A stretch of DNA of 64,000 nt from Tribonema minus. Its lineage: Eukaryota; Sar; Xanthophyceae; Tribonematales; Tribonemataceae. Made by a program: the position numbers and the translations under genes. Positions 39,667 through 53,445 of this stretch are shown here, one piece after another. Below the pieces are notes generated by a model. The model did no database searches. It worked only from the letters and a program-made list of their open reading frames with translations, and was not told where the DNA came from. The stretch is taken from the NCBI GenBank assembly GCA_017506865.1, contig JAFCMP010000057.1:186001-250000 (forward strand). Direction: 5' to 3'. Position 1 is the stretch's first letter. Every line of letters starts with the position of its first letter.

Positions 39667-39690
39667 CATGCTAACAAAGCATGCCATGGC

Positions 39691-40132
39691 ATCATCCGCT
39701 CCGCCCATCTGCGACCCTGAAAGCCAAAAAGCAACCGAGACCCTCGTCCAGTAGTAAAGTCTCCAGGGCAGAAGTGGTATTGAAGTTGGGTTATGTCATG
39801 TTGTAGCCCGGCCTTGTCAGGGGCATCTGATGACTACTCCCTTGTTGAAGCTGATATCGATCCTGATGTAATATTGTACTTCAATGGTGGTATTTATACT
39901 TCAATTTCATGCCAACTTCAACTGCCATATCACTGCGCAACGTGTAATCGCAAGGCTCCACTCATATCAACTTCAACAAACAAGGACTTCTCTTGTGCGA
40001 CTGAGTGAGGCCAACAACCTAGATTTACTTCAACTTCAACAATTTGGGGGTCTTGACTGACCTCACTGTAGCATAGTGCTCAGTTGCTTTTTGGCTTTCA
40101 GGGTCGCGGACGAGGCTCAGCGGAGTGGATCC
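39691..40132. mobile_element. MITE copy 2 (shared by C and C')
   Basis: The ends match the GGATCCGCTCC-type TIR but are more diverged than in the other copies. The interior holds the same acttcaac-rich sequence. Present in both arms, so older than the duplication. Confidence 0.75.
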
Positions 40133-40970
40133 CATTGGGACACACTAGAAGTGAACGCAGGGCTGCAAACCTGAACTGGCCAGGTTGCCGCAGCAACGCT
40201 TGGAGCGCTGCGCCGCCGGGTTGCATTGCAAACTCAGTCTGGCAGCTCATGGTCGCGCGAGGCATCTTGCAAATTATTTCGTTGTGCAAGTCACGACAGA
40301 TCCATGGCAGCCACGAAACCATAGCAAAAGTGCAAGACCTGAGCGGAGACACGCCGTCTGCCGACCCGAAGCAGCAACGCAGAGACTTCATGCTGGCGCG
40401 ATTCAAGTTCCGCGACTCGCACACTGGTCCCGTCTTGAAGCAGCATAATGGAGGTCTGGGTCACCTTTGACAATGCACAGAAGTGAGGACTATCACAACG
40501 CGTCTGAATCAAATCTATACGAACAATGATCACAGGGATCAGGCGCTTGTGCTGAAAGAACTGGTCTTGATGCTGCAGGAGGTCTAACCCAACCCCAACA
40601 AACCCCACCCAAGCCTCACTCCGTCCGCAACATTCCGTTCTGCTGCTCCAAAGCGCCTCTCCGCGAGCATGCCAGCTTTTAAATTAACTTAAAAGGTCGC
40701 CCACCCATGTCGCTGCCATAATGGTCCCAACTGCATTCAGGCCAGGGTACACAGACCACTGGGTACCAGGCTCATTGGTGTCTCAAACGGAGCAGCAGCA
40801 ACACACTGCTGCCACAGCAGCAGTAGCAGCTGCAGCGGCAGCAGCGCCAGCAGGAGCAACAGCGACAGTCCCCGCGGCGGCAGCCACAGCAGCAGCAGCA
40901 GATTCAGCGGCACCAGCAGCAGCACGAGCGGCAATAGGCTGAGCAGAGGCGGCCAGCAGTAACACCCGGA

Positions 40971-41398
40971 GGATCCGCTCCGCTCATCCGCGACCCTGAA
41001 AGCCAAGAAGCAACCGAGGCCCTTGTCCAGTAGTAAAGTCTCCAGGGCAGAACTGATATTGAAGTTGGGTTATGGCATGCTGTAGCCCTATGTCAGGGGC
41101 ATCTGCTGACTACTCACTTGTTGAAGTTGATATTGATCCTGATGTGATATTGAACTTCAACGGTGATATTCAAACTTCAACTTCATGCCAACTTCAACTG
41201 TCATGTCACTGCTCAACGTGCAATAGCACGGCTCCACCCATCTCAACTTCAACAACCAAGAGCTCTTCTGGTGCGTCTGAGTGAGGCCAACAACCTACTA
41301 TTATCTAACTTCAACAGTTTGAGGGTCTTGACTGACCTCACTATAGCATAAGTGCTCGGTTGCTTTTTGGGTTTCAGGGTTGCGGATGGGCGGAGCGG
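40971..41398. mobile_element. MITE copy 3, present in C and absent from C'
   Basis: Begins GGATCCGCTCCGCTCATCCG and ends with the matching inverted sequence (cggatgggcggagcggt). Its flanks carry CCGG on both sides, a possible 4-bp target duplication; the empty site in C' has one CCGG. Confidence 0.8.
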
Positions 41399-41943
41399 TC
41401 CGGCGACCGCGCCAACAGCGGCAACGGCAGCCGCACCTACCGCAGCAGTAGCGGCCAGCTCCGCCAGACTGAGTGCTGCTACAGACGCTGAGGCGCGCAG
41501 CCACTGTGCTTCTTGATGGTTGCAGCTTGAAGTTCGCTGCCTGTGCTGGCGCAGCTCCTCAGCCGCGTGGTTGCGCCGCTCCATGATGGCGGCGAGCGCG
41601 TCGCGCTGCATCGTGCGGGCGCCTCCTCCATTATGATAGCCACGCGTCGGTTGCCGCGAGCATGGTTTCTTGATGTTCGCAGTGACTACGGTCGGTTATC
41701 CTTGCCCTAAGCATGATCCTGCCTGCTCAACCCCACATTTCAGCCCGCCGGGCCAAAACAGTTGGGTTAGCGCCGGGGTCAAGCCCAAGGTAACATCCAC
41801 CGGGCGCCCACGAACACTTGCAGTCACCAAAGCGCCCCTGTCCCTAGGGCACGTGACAATGTACGAATCTGGCACAGTTCCTGAACTAGTTGGTATAATA
41901 TGTGTATGTATAGGTTTTCGCTTGCACAGGCTGACAGTCCGCA

Positions 41944-43543
41944 GGTGGCAGAACTCAGGTCTGATCGCAAATCGCAAACCGCAAACGACGTAATACTATA
42001 GCGCTTTGCTGTCCTGCCGCAGATATTCAGGACTCAGGTCTAATTGCAATTGCAAACCGCAAACGACGTATAACGCTTTGCTGTCTCCACAGGTTGAAGG
42101 ACTCAGGTCTAATCGCAAATCGCAAATTGCAAACGACGTAATACTATAGCGCTTTGCTGTCTCCGCAGGTTGCAGAACTCAGGCCTAATCGCAAACCGCA
42201 AACGACGTAATATTATAGCGCTTTGCTGTCCTACTGCAGATGTTCAGGACTGAGTACTCAGGTCTAATCGCAAATCGCAAACGACGTATAGCGCTTTGCT
42301 GTCTCCGCAGGTTGCAGGACTCAGGACTAATCGCAAATCGCAAACCGCAAACGACGTTAAGCGCTATGCCGTCTATGCTGTCCATGTTCAGGACTCAGGT
42401 GCAATCGCAAATCGCAAACCGCAAACGACGTTAAGCGCTATGCTGTCTATGCTGTCCATGTTCAGGACTCAGGTGTAATCGCAAATCGCAAACCGCAAAC
42501 GACCTTAAGCGCTATGCTGTCCTGCCGCAGATGTTCAGGACTCAGGTCTAATCGCAAATCGCAAACCGCAAACGACGTACAGCGCTTTGCTGTCCTGATC
42601 ATGCAGCAGATGCTCAGGACTCAAGTCTAATCGCAAATCGCAAATTGCAAACGACGTTCAGCGCTTTGCTGTCTCCGCAGGTTGCAGAACTCAGGTCTGA
42701 TCGCAAATCGCAAACCGCAAACGACGTAAAACTATAGCGCTTTGCTGTCCTGCTGCAGATGTTCAGGACTGAGTACTCAGGTCTAATCGCAAATTGCAAA
42801 CAGCAAACGACGTATAGCGCTTTGCTGTCTCCGCAGGTTGCAGGACTCAGGACTAATCGCAAATCGCAAACCGCATACGACGTTAAGCGCTATGCTGTCT
42901 ATGCTGTCCATGTTCAGGACTCACTGACAGGTGCAATCGCAAATCGCAAACCGCAAACGACGTTAAGCGCTATGCTGTCTATGCTGTCCATGTTCAGGAC
43001 TCAGGTGTAATCGCAAATCGCAAACCGCAAACGACCTTAAGCGCTATGCTGTCCTGCCGCAGATGTTCAGGACTCAGGTCTAGTCGCAAATCGCAAACCG
43101 CAAACGACGTATAGCGCTTTGCTGTCCTGATCATGCAGCAGATGCTCAGGACTCAAGTCTAATCGCAAATCGCAAATTGCAAACGACGTTCAGCGCTTTG
43201 CTGTCTCCGCAGGTTGCAGAACTCAGGTCTGCTCGCAAATCGCAAACCGCAAACGACGTAAAACTATAGCGCTTTGCTCTCCTGCTGCAGATGTTCAGGA
43301 CTGAGTACTCAGGTCTAATCGCAAATCGCAAACAGCAAACGATGTATAGCGCTTTGCTGTCTCCGCAGGTTGCAGGACTCAGGACTAATCGCAAATCGCA
43401 AACCGCAAACGACGTTAAGCGCTATGCTGTCTATGCTGTCCATGTTCAGGACTCAGGTGTAATCGCAAATCGCAAATCGCAAACGATGTATAGCGCTGTG
43501 CTGTCCTGCCGCAGATGTTCAGGACTCAGGTGTAATCGCCTTG
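41944..43543 (-). repeat. Heptamer satellite array, inverted copy
   Basis: Reverse-complement counterpart of 10870-12632 with a somewhat different unit number and order, as expected for a tandem array that keeps changing after duplication. It borders block C on the left. Confidence 0.85.
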
Positions 43544-45602
43544 ATGACAGCAACGGTACGCTGCGGCGGTAACATCGCTTCACGGTGCAGGCTTAATCAG
43601 CGGCAGACAAACAGCGGCCGGGAACAGCGGTAATCAGTTCAACAAGGGCGCCCTGACCTGTGCTTGGTGTGGCTGGATGGAGACAGCTTTAACGGCAGCG
43701 CCGAGATGATTATGTGCGCTCTGCAGCAGCATCAAGATGACCACGGTATCGCCACATTCTCATCAGCGAGTGTCTGGTCTCAGCTGATCGAGAGAGGTGC
43801 AGCTCAGCTCAGCTTCACCAGGCCCTGCGATCGCTTCAGCACAGTGCAGGTGCGTGGTGCGTGGTGCATCGGAGGATAGAGGTACCATGTGGCGCACGGT
43901 CATCAAACTTTAAGTGTTGGTTGCAGCGGACACCATTTTCTGGTCAATTGCCGCTTCCTGCGTGTCCACAAGCCGCCCGCTACAGCAAGCGACCCAGGCT
44001 GCACGCCTTGCAGGAAGGAGAGGAGCCAGACCGTGGACACACCACCACCACCACCACCACCACCCGCCCCGTCCGACAGTCTGAGACTCATCGACGTGAA
44101 CGTGCACGGTTTAACGACTTCGAGGTAAGTGGCGGCGTCTTGTCAGATGCGTACGAGACTCAGTGCGTACAACCCACGCACCCTTCCCCGGAGGAACTAC
44201 TCCGTCCACTGGTATAGAACAAACATACAGCGTTTGACGAGTGGGAAGGAGACGACAAGGCACAGCTCAACACCATCATTTTGCGCCTGTGTAAGGTCGT
44301 GCAAGGAAATTCAATCAAGACGACATGAGGATCCTGGCGATCACGCTCAGTCGCATTCACGAAGCCATGTACGCGGAGGCGCAGGTGCGTACAATGTCAT
44401 GCTGGGTTGCCAAATGGAGTACATGCATCTGGACACTATCTCGGGACCTAGCGGTACCCTTGATTTTTGTTACACACACTCTTTCAGAGTCTTGCCCGTG
44501 GGGAGGGTTAGCGATGCGGCGACGGCGGCGCAGGCAGGTGGCGGCTTCGCTTGCTTGGTGGCCGACACCGACGCAGCGACCGAGTGTCAAGCCTGCTGCC
44601 TGCTGCGCCAAGATCATCAATGCGAACATCAACTTTTACACCTGCAACAACAACGTCGAAGACCGGAGCCTCTCCGCCGCCGTCCCTGCCGCCGGCAATG
44701 GCGCACGCCTTCAACCCACAACCGACATAAGGACACTATCTTGGGGCCTCGCGGCACCCTTGATTGTTAGTCATACAACTCTGCGGAGTGTTGTCCAAGG
44801 AACGTGGTTAGAGAGCGGCGCCTGTGCGCGGCGACGGGGCAGGCGGCGGCAGCTGCTTGGCGGGACGGGCGCGGAGGAGCAGGAGCAGGAGCAGCAGGAG
44901 GAAGGAGTTCGCAGCAGGGGTTCCAGTGTGCGGCCGGGGAAACCGGGGGGGGTAACACTTAGTCTAGCAAATACAAGGGCGGGGTTTAGTAGATATGCTT
45001 GCTTTAGTGACAGCATCAGCCTTTGCAGCACCAGTGCCTGGCACTTAGTGATCCATGACCATTGTCCTCAGTTCTGGGCGTTGCTACCAGTAGCCCAGGC
45101 CTGCACAAAGCTGTTCACGGTTAGGGCCATTTTGGCAGACACACGGGAGGCCTTAAAGTGGGTCTGGTCGTATAGAGGCAGTAGCTTAGGCACTTTGGTG
45201 CAGCATGATAGTGGGGACCAATCAGGGTTTGCCAGTGGGTGGGGTTTGTTGGGGTTGGGTCGGACTCTTCGTAGCAACAGCATTGATACCCTTAGCACCG
45301 GTGCCTGGTGCCCAGTGATCATTTTGCCTAAAGGCATGAATCAGACGTGTCAGCATGGTCCTCAGTTCTGGGCGCTGTCAAAGGCGACCCAGGCCTGCAT
45401 AAATCTTTTCCAAGATGGGACAAGTGTGCCTCACGGCTGGGCAACCCTAAGTTGGGTTTGGTTGTGGGGGGTTGGTGGTAGTGTGAAGAGGGGGAAGCCT
45501 GTTTGCGTTTGAGTCTCTCTTCGGAGAAGGAATGTTGCATTGAGTGCACATCCAAAGAGAGGGCTTTTCGCGCCCCTTGCGAAGCGAAAATAACAAAAGT
45601 AC

Positions 45603-45863
45603 ATGGCATTGCAACGGAATTACCACTTTCTGTGGCAGTACGACCCGGTTGTGAAGGACGTCAATAAGTTGTGTGAGCTCACACTGCCCACCACCTGCTA
45701 CCATGGAGATAAGAACGCACAAGTGCACGAGCTCAAGGTCGTTATTGAGCGGGTGATCATTGACATCACCGCCGAGTGTGACCCTCGTGCTGCTGAAACA
45801 ATCGCAGCGATGCGCAGTCTCGCACTCACCGTGGCGATGGTCGCCGGCTGGCCAGAAGCGTAA
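45603..45863 (+). CDS. Second copy of the conserved 86-codon frame (block A')
   Basis: Inverted partner of the frame at 8553-8813 and intact here too. Same caveats: unrecognised and possibly non-coding. Confidence 0.25.
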   Translation: MALQRNYHFLWQYDPVVKDVNKLCELTLPTTCYHGDKNAQVHELKVVIERVIIDITAECDPRAAETIAAMRSLALTVAMVAGWPEA

Positions 45864-47079
45864 GCAATGATCGAGCAGGAGGAACGGGAGCTACGTTGCA
45901 ACAGTCTTGAAGCGCAAGCAGCACAGTATGTGCTATGATCTCCAGCTCGTTCATGTCTTTGCCTTCATGTCAGCCACCGTGACGGTAAGAAGTGTAACGC
46001 TAGCGGCGCTATGCAGAAGTGTACGTTTCGCCTTGATTCAGAGTAACTGCTGTGGAGTGATGAGTTGGTGCAAACGGCAAAGGCAGCTATAACTTGATTT
46101 GTTCCGTACACAGACAGGGTGTTTTGGTGTCTGTACCTAGTTTCGCAAACCTCACCATCACAACCCAGGTTCAGACTGTTCTGGTTTGTTGTCTACAAGC
46201 GCGACAAGCAGCGGCACTCGCAGATGCTGGCGGTTGTGTCGGTGTTGGTGAGATGCATGCGGATCTGCCTGGAGGCACTGGAGAGTGTACAGTGATTGGA
46301 CGGAGGCTGAGCATGTGCTACATATTGCTCAACTGCCGCGCTCTTGATGTGACACAGTCGTTTCGGCACCCATAAGCTGTGCAGGGCGTGGGCAGAACTG
46401 TTCTGTGAAATGCAGGTAGACGAAGCTTACAATTGGAGCACATAGTGCTTGCAGCGGTTGCAGCGATGGAGCAACTATATTGAATTTTATGGAGGATATT
46501 AAGTGCAGGCACTGAGTCCATGGAATTGAGCTCTACGTACATTGACATGGTTGTTATTTGAAACTGAAGCTTGGTGGTCTTGCGCTGCGTAATGATTCCG
46601 TGCATTTGTGGCTGCTGATCCTGTTGCTCACACTGTAACAGTTGTACACTTAGTCTATTTGAGTTGTCGGTACTGTTCACGCTGGCACCTTCGCACATGT
46701 GCTTTGGTTGCTGCAGCATGTTACTTGCCCGATTTTTTGGCGCCGTCGTTCAGGTGCTTGTTACTGGTACACTGACATGCACGCCTGAACTACTATTGCC
46801 GTGGTTCGTGGATGCTGACTATACACAGTGAATGGTGAGAGATGTACTTTCAGATCTCCTTCTGCAATTGCTTGCTTTGCGTGTGTCGCACTCTCGAGTC
46901 GCTCCATGCCAGTAATGGCCCTGGCAGACTCCTCCGTGAGAGCCAGGTGTTAGGCACATGAAGGTTTATGAAGCAGGGGCAGGGGCATGACTGGTCACTT
47001 TACAGTATCGAGAGAATGGATCAGGTGCATAAACTTAAACCCTATGGGGATGTGTGGGCCTGATGTACTGGGGAGCCAC

Positions 47080-48860
47080 CCTTCCGTAGTACCAGACATC
47101 GCTAGCAGAAACCGCCATAATGATTGGACTAAGTGAAAGCTCAGCTTGTTTGTGCAAGCGACAAATCGGTAATTTGAGAACTTGAAGCCTCCATGCATGT
47201 ACCTGTAACTTGTGCCGCAACTGGCGGCGTCGCGGACGCTCGGGTCGGGTGTCATTGGCTCAGCTAACACTTCCCTGCCATGGCATAGCAATCCAAATCA
47301 GGGAGCTGTGATGACTGGTAGCCGCCGACTGTGAATTGCGCAGCTTGTGCAAGCGATGATGTGTATGAAACATGCATGTGTCTGTAACTTGAGTGGCGAC
47401 CGGCGACATCGCAGCAGCTCCTGCTCAAACGCCACTGGCTCCGCTGAGCGCTTGTCTCACGCTGCACTTCAACACTTGAGCTGTCATGACCAGCGGTAAC
47501 CGGAAGTGAACGCGCAGTTTGTGCAAGCAACGAGATGGTCATTCATGGGACATGCTTGTCCCTGTAACATGTGCGGCAACTTCCGGCGGCGCAGAGGCTC
47601 CGGCGCCGGGTGCAATTGGCTCAGCTGAGCACTTGTCCGCCATATCACTTCAACCTCGCAAGCTGTCGTGATCGGCGGATGCCACTGGTGAACACGCCGC
47701 CTAAGCAACCAATGAGCATGTTTTTCATGTACACGTAGCTGTAACTTGTGCAGCAAATGGCGGCGGCACAGTCGGACAGTCGGGCGGGTGCCATTGGCTC
47801 AGCTGAGAGCTTGTCCAACAGCTCTAGAGTCTGGGATTATTATACCACTTCAACCCCCGGGGCCGCAAGCTGTCATGACCGGCAGATGCCGCTGATGACC
47901 GTGCAGCCTGCGCAAGCACTGAGCTGGTCATTCATGGGGCCTACATGTGTCTGCAATCTGCGCGGCAGCTGGCGATGTTGCAGCAGCGTGGGGCGGACGC
48001 CATTGGCCCAGCTGGGCGCCTGTTTGGCATAGCCATTCAATCTCACGGGCTGTCATGATTGGTGGGGGCAGATGGTGAACGCGCAGCTTGTGCAAGCGAG
48101 GAGCCGGTAATTTGAAGCCTATATGCGTTGTAACTTGCGTGGCAGCTGGCAAAGTTGCAACAGCTCAGTGCCAGGTGCCACTGGCTCAGCCGAAGACTCA
48201 TCTTGCCGGACACTCAATCCCGCGAGCTGTCATAACCGGCGGATGCCAGTGGTGATAGCGCAGCTTGTTGCAAGCAACGAGCAGATAGGTTTGAAAACCT
48301 TTGTGCGTTAAACTTTGTGACGTGTGCAGCAACTAGTGGCCGCGCGGACGCTCGGTCCGGGTGCCGCAGGCTGGCCGGGCTCAGCGCTTGTCTGACGTAC
48401 CACTTCAGCTCACGAACTTTCATAACTGGTGGTCGCCGCTGGTGAACGTGCAGCCTGCGCAAGCGATGAGCTAGCAAGGTATGAAGCCAATACGTGTTCG
48501 TAATTGAGTGCCAGTGGCAGCGGGCGACGTTGCAGCAGATCAGGGCGGGTGCCGCTGGCTCAGTCGAGTGCCGCCTTGCCTGGCACTTCACTTTGTCTAT
48601 TCCATTTGTCATGAGTGGCGGTCCCCGATGGTGAACGCACAGCTTGTGCAAGCGATGAGCTGGTAGCTTGTGAAGCCTGCATGTGTCTGTAACTTGCAGG
48701 GCAGCTGGCGGCATCGCAGCAGCTACCAGTCAGGTGCCACTGGCTCAGCTGAGCGCTTGAGCGGCATAACACTTCAAACCTGCAAGCTGTCATGACATAT
48801 GTGTTCTGGATCTGGAGGAGCGCTGCTGTCTGTTGCCAACCCCGAGCCCTCATCCTGCCT
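47080..48860 (-). repeat. Inverted copy of the 240-bp-class satellite
   Basis: Mirror of 5560-7330, with the same order of diverged units in reverse. Further units of the same family lie at 50880-51250, between blocks A' and C', so the family spans a rearrangement junction. Confidence 0.75.
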
Positions 48861-50879
48861 TGCTCATCTCGGCTGGTGGTGTATGCGCGCGCTGCGTCGT
48901 CGAAGTTAGGGTTAGGTTTAGGAGTACTACTAGCACAGGTCAGGGTCAGGACAGGACTGCGCCTAGCCTCAGAGTTTTCATTATCATACTAAGGGGTAGA
49001 ATCAGGATTTGCCGTGCGTTGATGTCGCCAGCTCTGCACGCGATCAGCGAATCTTAAACCGACGGTACTAATCAGTCATTCCTAGCGAGTTGACGCCTGC
49101 GCAGGTTGCATGCTCTCAGTAATAGATTACCTGTCGTGCGCACCAAACCGCGTGTCAGAGCGAAGGAGTCAGGATGGCGGCTGCCAAGCCCGCGTTTGCA
49201 ATAAAAACAAAGTACCACGCAGCTGCGCACTTGATGGGCAAGGGTGTCCGTGAAGAATGCAGCGGATGCTCAGGCTGTAAACAAGAGCCATTACCATGGA
49301 CCTTAAGGTTTTCGTATTGTACTCACACTTTGCTGAAGATTTGTCACCCTGACGATGGTGTCATTTCAAAGGATTAACGCGTAGGTGTGAAAGATGCCAG
49401 CGCTGGATACTGCAACTGGCACAGTATGTTTAGCATAAGCTGATGTTGCCCTTGAGCAGCCAGATCGGGTCTGCCTACTAGTAGGTCGTTTAAAACACAT
49501 TTGGTATAAGTATACTTTGCATATGCTCATTTTTCACTGACAAGCTTGCCGTTCTCAGAGTTGAAGCGCACCACATTTTATTAGGTCACACACAGAAGAG
49601 CAAGAAGGACAAAGGTTATCCTCAACTCAGTAGACGATTTGACAATGGAGGCTGCAGTGGCATTCACCTCCACTTTTTTGCTTCAAGTATACTACTATAG
49701 ATAAGGATATACTGTGTAACGGATTTGCTTGCCATGGCACTGCAGTGAATGCCACGGCTACGCAGTTCACGGCCATTGCAAACCCTCTACAGCATTCATC
49801 ATGAAGCAATGACTGCCACGGGAATGCAATCACTATGAAGCAATGACTGCCATAACACTCTCAGACTGGCAGTGGCCAGTGACACCAGGCTGTTTATTAG
49901 CACTAGAACTTGCCGACAATGGTACTGAGACTCTGGTCCTCCAGAGTATCTGTTCTGTGTAGTTTGGGTCTGTTCTGGTGCCAGGGCACAGTAGCCCAGA
50001 ATGGGTACAGATGCAGGAATGAACTGCACTGGAATGGATGCACTTGCCAGTATGTGACAGAACACGGGATGGACCGGAATGCTGTGAATCTCCTAGTGTC
50101 GACCCTGTGACGGTTTCAGGTCTGTGAGGCTTTACTCACCAGTACCACACAAGTGGGTCTGGCTCAAACCCATCATGTCAACTGTGTTTTGTTCAAGTCG
50201 CAGCACGCTTCATTTTCTTAACTGCAGCATCTGAACTTTGTTCAACACCCAAAGGCTTGTTGCAGTTGTGCTCTCAAAACCTGCTGCAAAAGACAAGTGC
50301 TGCATAAGAAACAAAAACAATCTGCACGCCAGCGTCCCTGGCCTCCACTTCAAGTTGCCCACTTAGTAGCCTCTGAGATTAAGTGCGCAATTTCTGCTCG
50401 TGTGTTGTGCTGCAGTACCCTTGAAGGTGGCAATCGATCGGCCGTTGGAGTTGTGCTGCAGTACCCTAGAAGGTGGCAATCGACTGGCCGTTGGAGAGCT
50501 TCAGCTGTGGAGTCCAGCAATTGGCGAACTGCATGCATGCAGCACTTTGGAAAGGTCAAGGCCACATACGCCAGCAACACTGCATCGCTCCAGCCTAGGC
50601 GCACTCTTGCTGTGTGTACAATTCAGCTCAAGTCACAGCTGTCAGGTGCTCAACATCCGTCAGCCCTTTATCAGCAATGATCTGGCAATTTATCATACCC
50701 GTCAGCCGCAATATGCAAATGGCGACACCTCGGCAGTCAGCTAGCATTCACCGGCTCAAGCGGCTTTTACTACGCTCGCCGCACACTTGCCCCAGAACAT
50801 TCTGGCAAATCGCCGGCAAACCGACGGGCGACGGCAACGGCGGATGGTTTGCCGGCAAAACGACGAGTGACTTTAACAT

Positions 50880-51250
50880 GCGAGCTGTCACGATTGGCGG
50901 TCGCCGCTGATGAACACGCAGCCTGCGCAAGCGCCATGCTGGTAATCTTGTGAAGCCTACATGTGTCTGTAGCTAGTGTGGCAGCTGGCGGCTGCGCTCG
51001 CGCTCAGCTCAGCGCCTGTCCTGTCTGGCCCTTTGCCCCTCGTCACGGTGCTGTCATGAACAGTGGTCGCCACTGGTGAACGCGCAGCTTAAGCGCCAAG
51101 CTGGGAGTGTATACGTCCTACATGTGTCTGTAACTTGCGGGCAGGTGGCAGCCTCACGGACGCTCTGTGCGGGTGCTAGTCTGCCCTGATACTTCAGCCG
51201 CGCGAGCTGTCAAAACCGCCGGTCGTTGCTGGTGAACACACAGCCTGTGC
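50880..51250 (-). repeat. Extra 240-bp-class satellite units at the A'/C' junction
   Basis: Contains gagctgtcacgattgg, gaacacgcagcctgcgcaag and tgtgtctgtaacttgcgg-type elements of the satellite at 47-49 kb. These units have no counterpart at the outer edge of block A (near 3540). Block C' starts in the shared stretch gcctgtgcaagcgaaaac. Confidence 0.6.
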
Positions 51251-53061
51251 AAGCGAAAACCTATACATACACATATACCAACTAGTTCAGGAACTGTGTC
51301 AGATTCGTACATTGTCACGTGCCCTAGGGACAGGGGCGCTTTGGTGACTGCAAGTGTTCGTGGGCGCCCGGTGGATGGTCAACGTTAAGTTACCTTGGGC
51401 TTGACCCCTGCGCTAACCCAACTGTTTTGGCCCGGCGGGCTGAAATGTGGGGTTGAGCAGGCAGGATCATGCTTAGGGCAAGGATAACCGACCGTAGTCA
51501 CTGCGAACATCAAGAAACCATGCTCGCGGCAACCGACGCGTGGCTATCATAATGGAGGAGGCGCCCGCACGATGCAGCGCGACGCGCTCGCCGCCATCAT
51601 GGAGCGGCGCAACCACGCGGCTGAGGAGCTGCGCCAGCACAGGCAGCGAAGCTGCAACCATCAAGAAGCACAGTGGCTGCGCGCCTCAGCGTCTGTAGCA
51701 GCACTGGCGGAGCTGGCCGCTACTGCTGCGGTAGGTGCGGCTGCCGTTGCCGCTGTTGGCGCGGTCGCCGGTGTTACTGCTGGCCGCCTCTGCTCAGCCT
51801 GTTGCCACTCGTGCTGCTGCTGGTGCCGCTGAATCTGCTGCTGCTGCTGTGGCTGCCGCCGCGGGGACTGTCGCTGTTGCTCCTGCTGGCGCTGCTGCCG
51901 CTGCAGCTGCTACTGCTGCTGTGGCAGCAGTGTGTTGCTGCTGCTCCGTTTGAGACACCAATGAGCCTGGTACCCAGTGGTCTGTGTACCCTGGCCTGAA
52001 TGCAGTTGGGACCATTATGGCAGCGACATGGGTTGGCGACCTTTTAAGTTAAAGCTGGCATGCTCGCGGAGAGGCACTTTGGAGCAGCAGAACGGAATGT
52101 TGCGGACGGAGTGAGGCTTGGGTGGGGTTTGTTGGGGTTGGGTTGGACCTCCTGCAGCATCAAGACCAGTTCTTTCAGCACAAGCGCCTGATCCCTGTGA
52201 TCATTGTTCCTATAGATTTGATTCAGACGCGTTGTGATAGTCCTCAGTTCTGTGCATTGTCAAAGGTGACCCAGACCTCCATTATGCTGCTTCAAGACGG
52301 GACCAGTGTGCGAGTCGCGGAACTTGAATTGCGCCAGCATGAAGTCTCTGCGTTGCTGCTTCGGGTCGGCAGACGGTCTGTCTCCGCTCAGGTCTTGCAC
52401 TTTTGCTATGGTTTCGTCAGCCATGGATCTGTCGTGACTTGCACAACGAAATAATTTGCAAGATGCCTCGCGCGACCATGAGCTGCCAGACTGAGTTTGC
52501 AATGCAACCCGGTGGCGCAGCGCTCCAAGCGTTGCTGCGGCAACCTGGCCAGTTCAGGTTTGCAGCCCTGCGTTCACTTCTATTGTGTCCCAATGGGATC
52601 CACTCCGCTGAGCCTCGTCCGCGACCCTGAAAGCCAAAAAGCAACCGAGCACCTATGCTACAGTGAGGTCAGTCAAGACCCCCAAATTGTTGAAGTTGAA
52701 GTAAATCTAGGTTGTTGGCCTCACTCAGTCGCACAACAGAAGTTCTTGTTTGTTGAAGTTGATGTGAGTGGAGCCTTGCGATTACACGTTGCGCAGTGAT
52801 ATGGCAGTTGAAGTTAGCATGAAATTGAAGTATAAATACCACCATTGAAGTACAATATTACATCAGGATCGATATCAGCTTCAACAAGGGAGTAGTCATC
52901 AGATGCCCCTGACAAGGCCGGGCTACAACATGACATAACCCAACTTCAATACCACTTCTGCCCTGGAGACTTTACTACTGGACAAGGGTCTCGGTTGCTT
53001 TTTGGCTTTCAGGGTCGCAGATGGGCGGAGCGGATGATGCCATGGCATGCTTTGTTAGCAT
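51245..53061 (-). repeat. Block C' (inverted copy of C)
   Basis: Lacks MITE copy 3: the flanks at about 51770 are joined directly. It keeps MITE copy 2 and joins B' at the unoccupied PLV site. Confidence 0.8.
52596..53035. mobile_element. MITE copy 2' (C' counterpart)
   Basis: Inverted duplicate of 39691-40132, with the same diverged termini. Confidence 0.75.
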
Positions 53062-53445
53062 GCTAGCCATGCAGCACCCTCCTTACTCAAGTCCCTGCAG
53101 CCGCTGGAGACCGCAACCAGCGTGTGCGCTGTACCACTGCAGCCCGTCAGCGCTGTACGACAGAAGTGATCACCAACTTGCTACAGTCAAGGACAAAACC
53201 ATGCTTGCGCAGCCTCGACAATCTGTCAGTCTGAGAAACGTGCAGTGCACGCACCTGGTTGCCATCCAGTGGTGACGCAAGCTGCACCGCAAGCGGCGAC
53301 GCAGCCGGTGGCCTCACTAGGAGCTTGCACCAGAGTGTTGCTTCGTGCCACTAGCGAGCCAGCGGTGCGGCGGACAGCTCAACAGCACGTTTGGTCAGCG
53401 TGAGATATTTTATGTTACTGCTGGCATCACTGGCACAGGCTGAAA

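Larger units (their letters stand above)
39662..41935 (+). repeat. Block C of the inverted duplication (partner C' at 51245-53061)
   Basis: Inverted counterpart of 51245-53061; for example, the codons at 41249-41611 match those at 51572-51832. C is about 450 bp longer because MITE copy 3 is present only here. It also holds CAG/GCN-rich sequence (40790-40960) and a segment related to block A (40440-40620, with aaccccaacaaaccccaccc). Confidence 0.8.
41940..50862 (-). repeat. Block A' (inverted copy of block A)
   Basis: Inverted copy of 3540-12633. Its left end lies inside the heptamer satellite next to block C. Its right end, at about 50862, is followed by extra units of the 240-bp satellite (50880-51250) and then block C'. 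A is followed by B, while A' is followed by C', so the duplication was rearranged, with both changed junctions in or beside satellite DNA. Confidence 0.85.
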
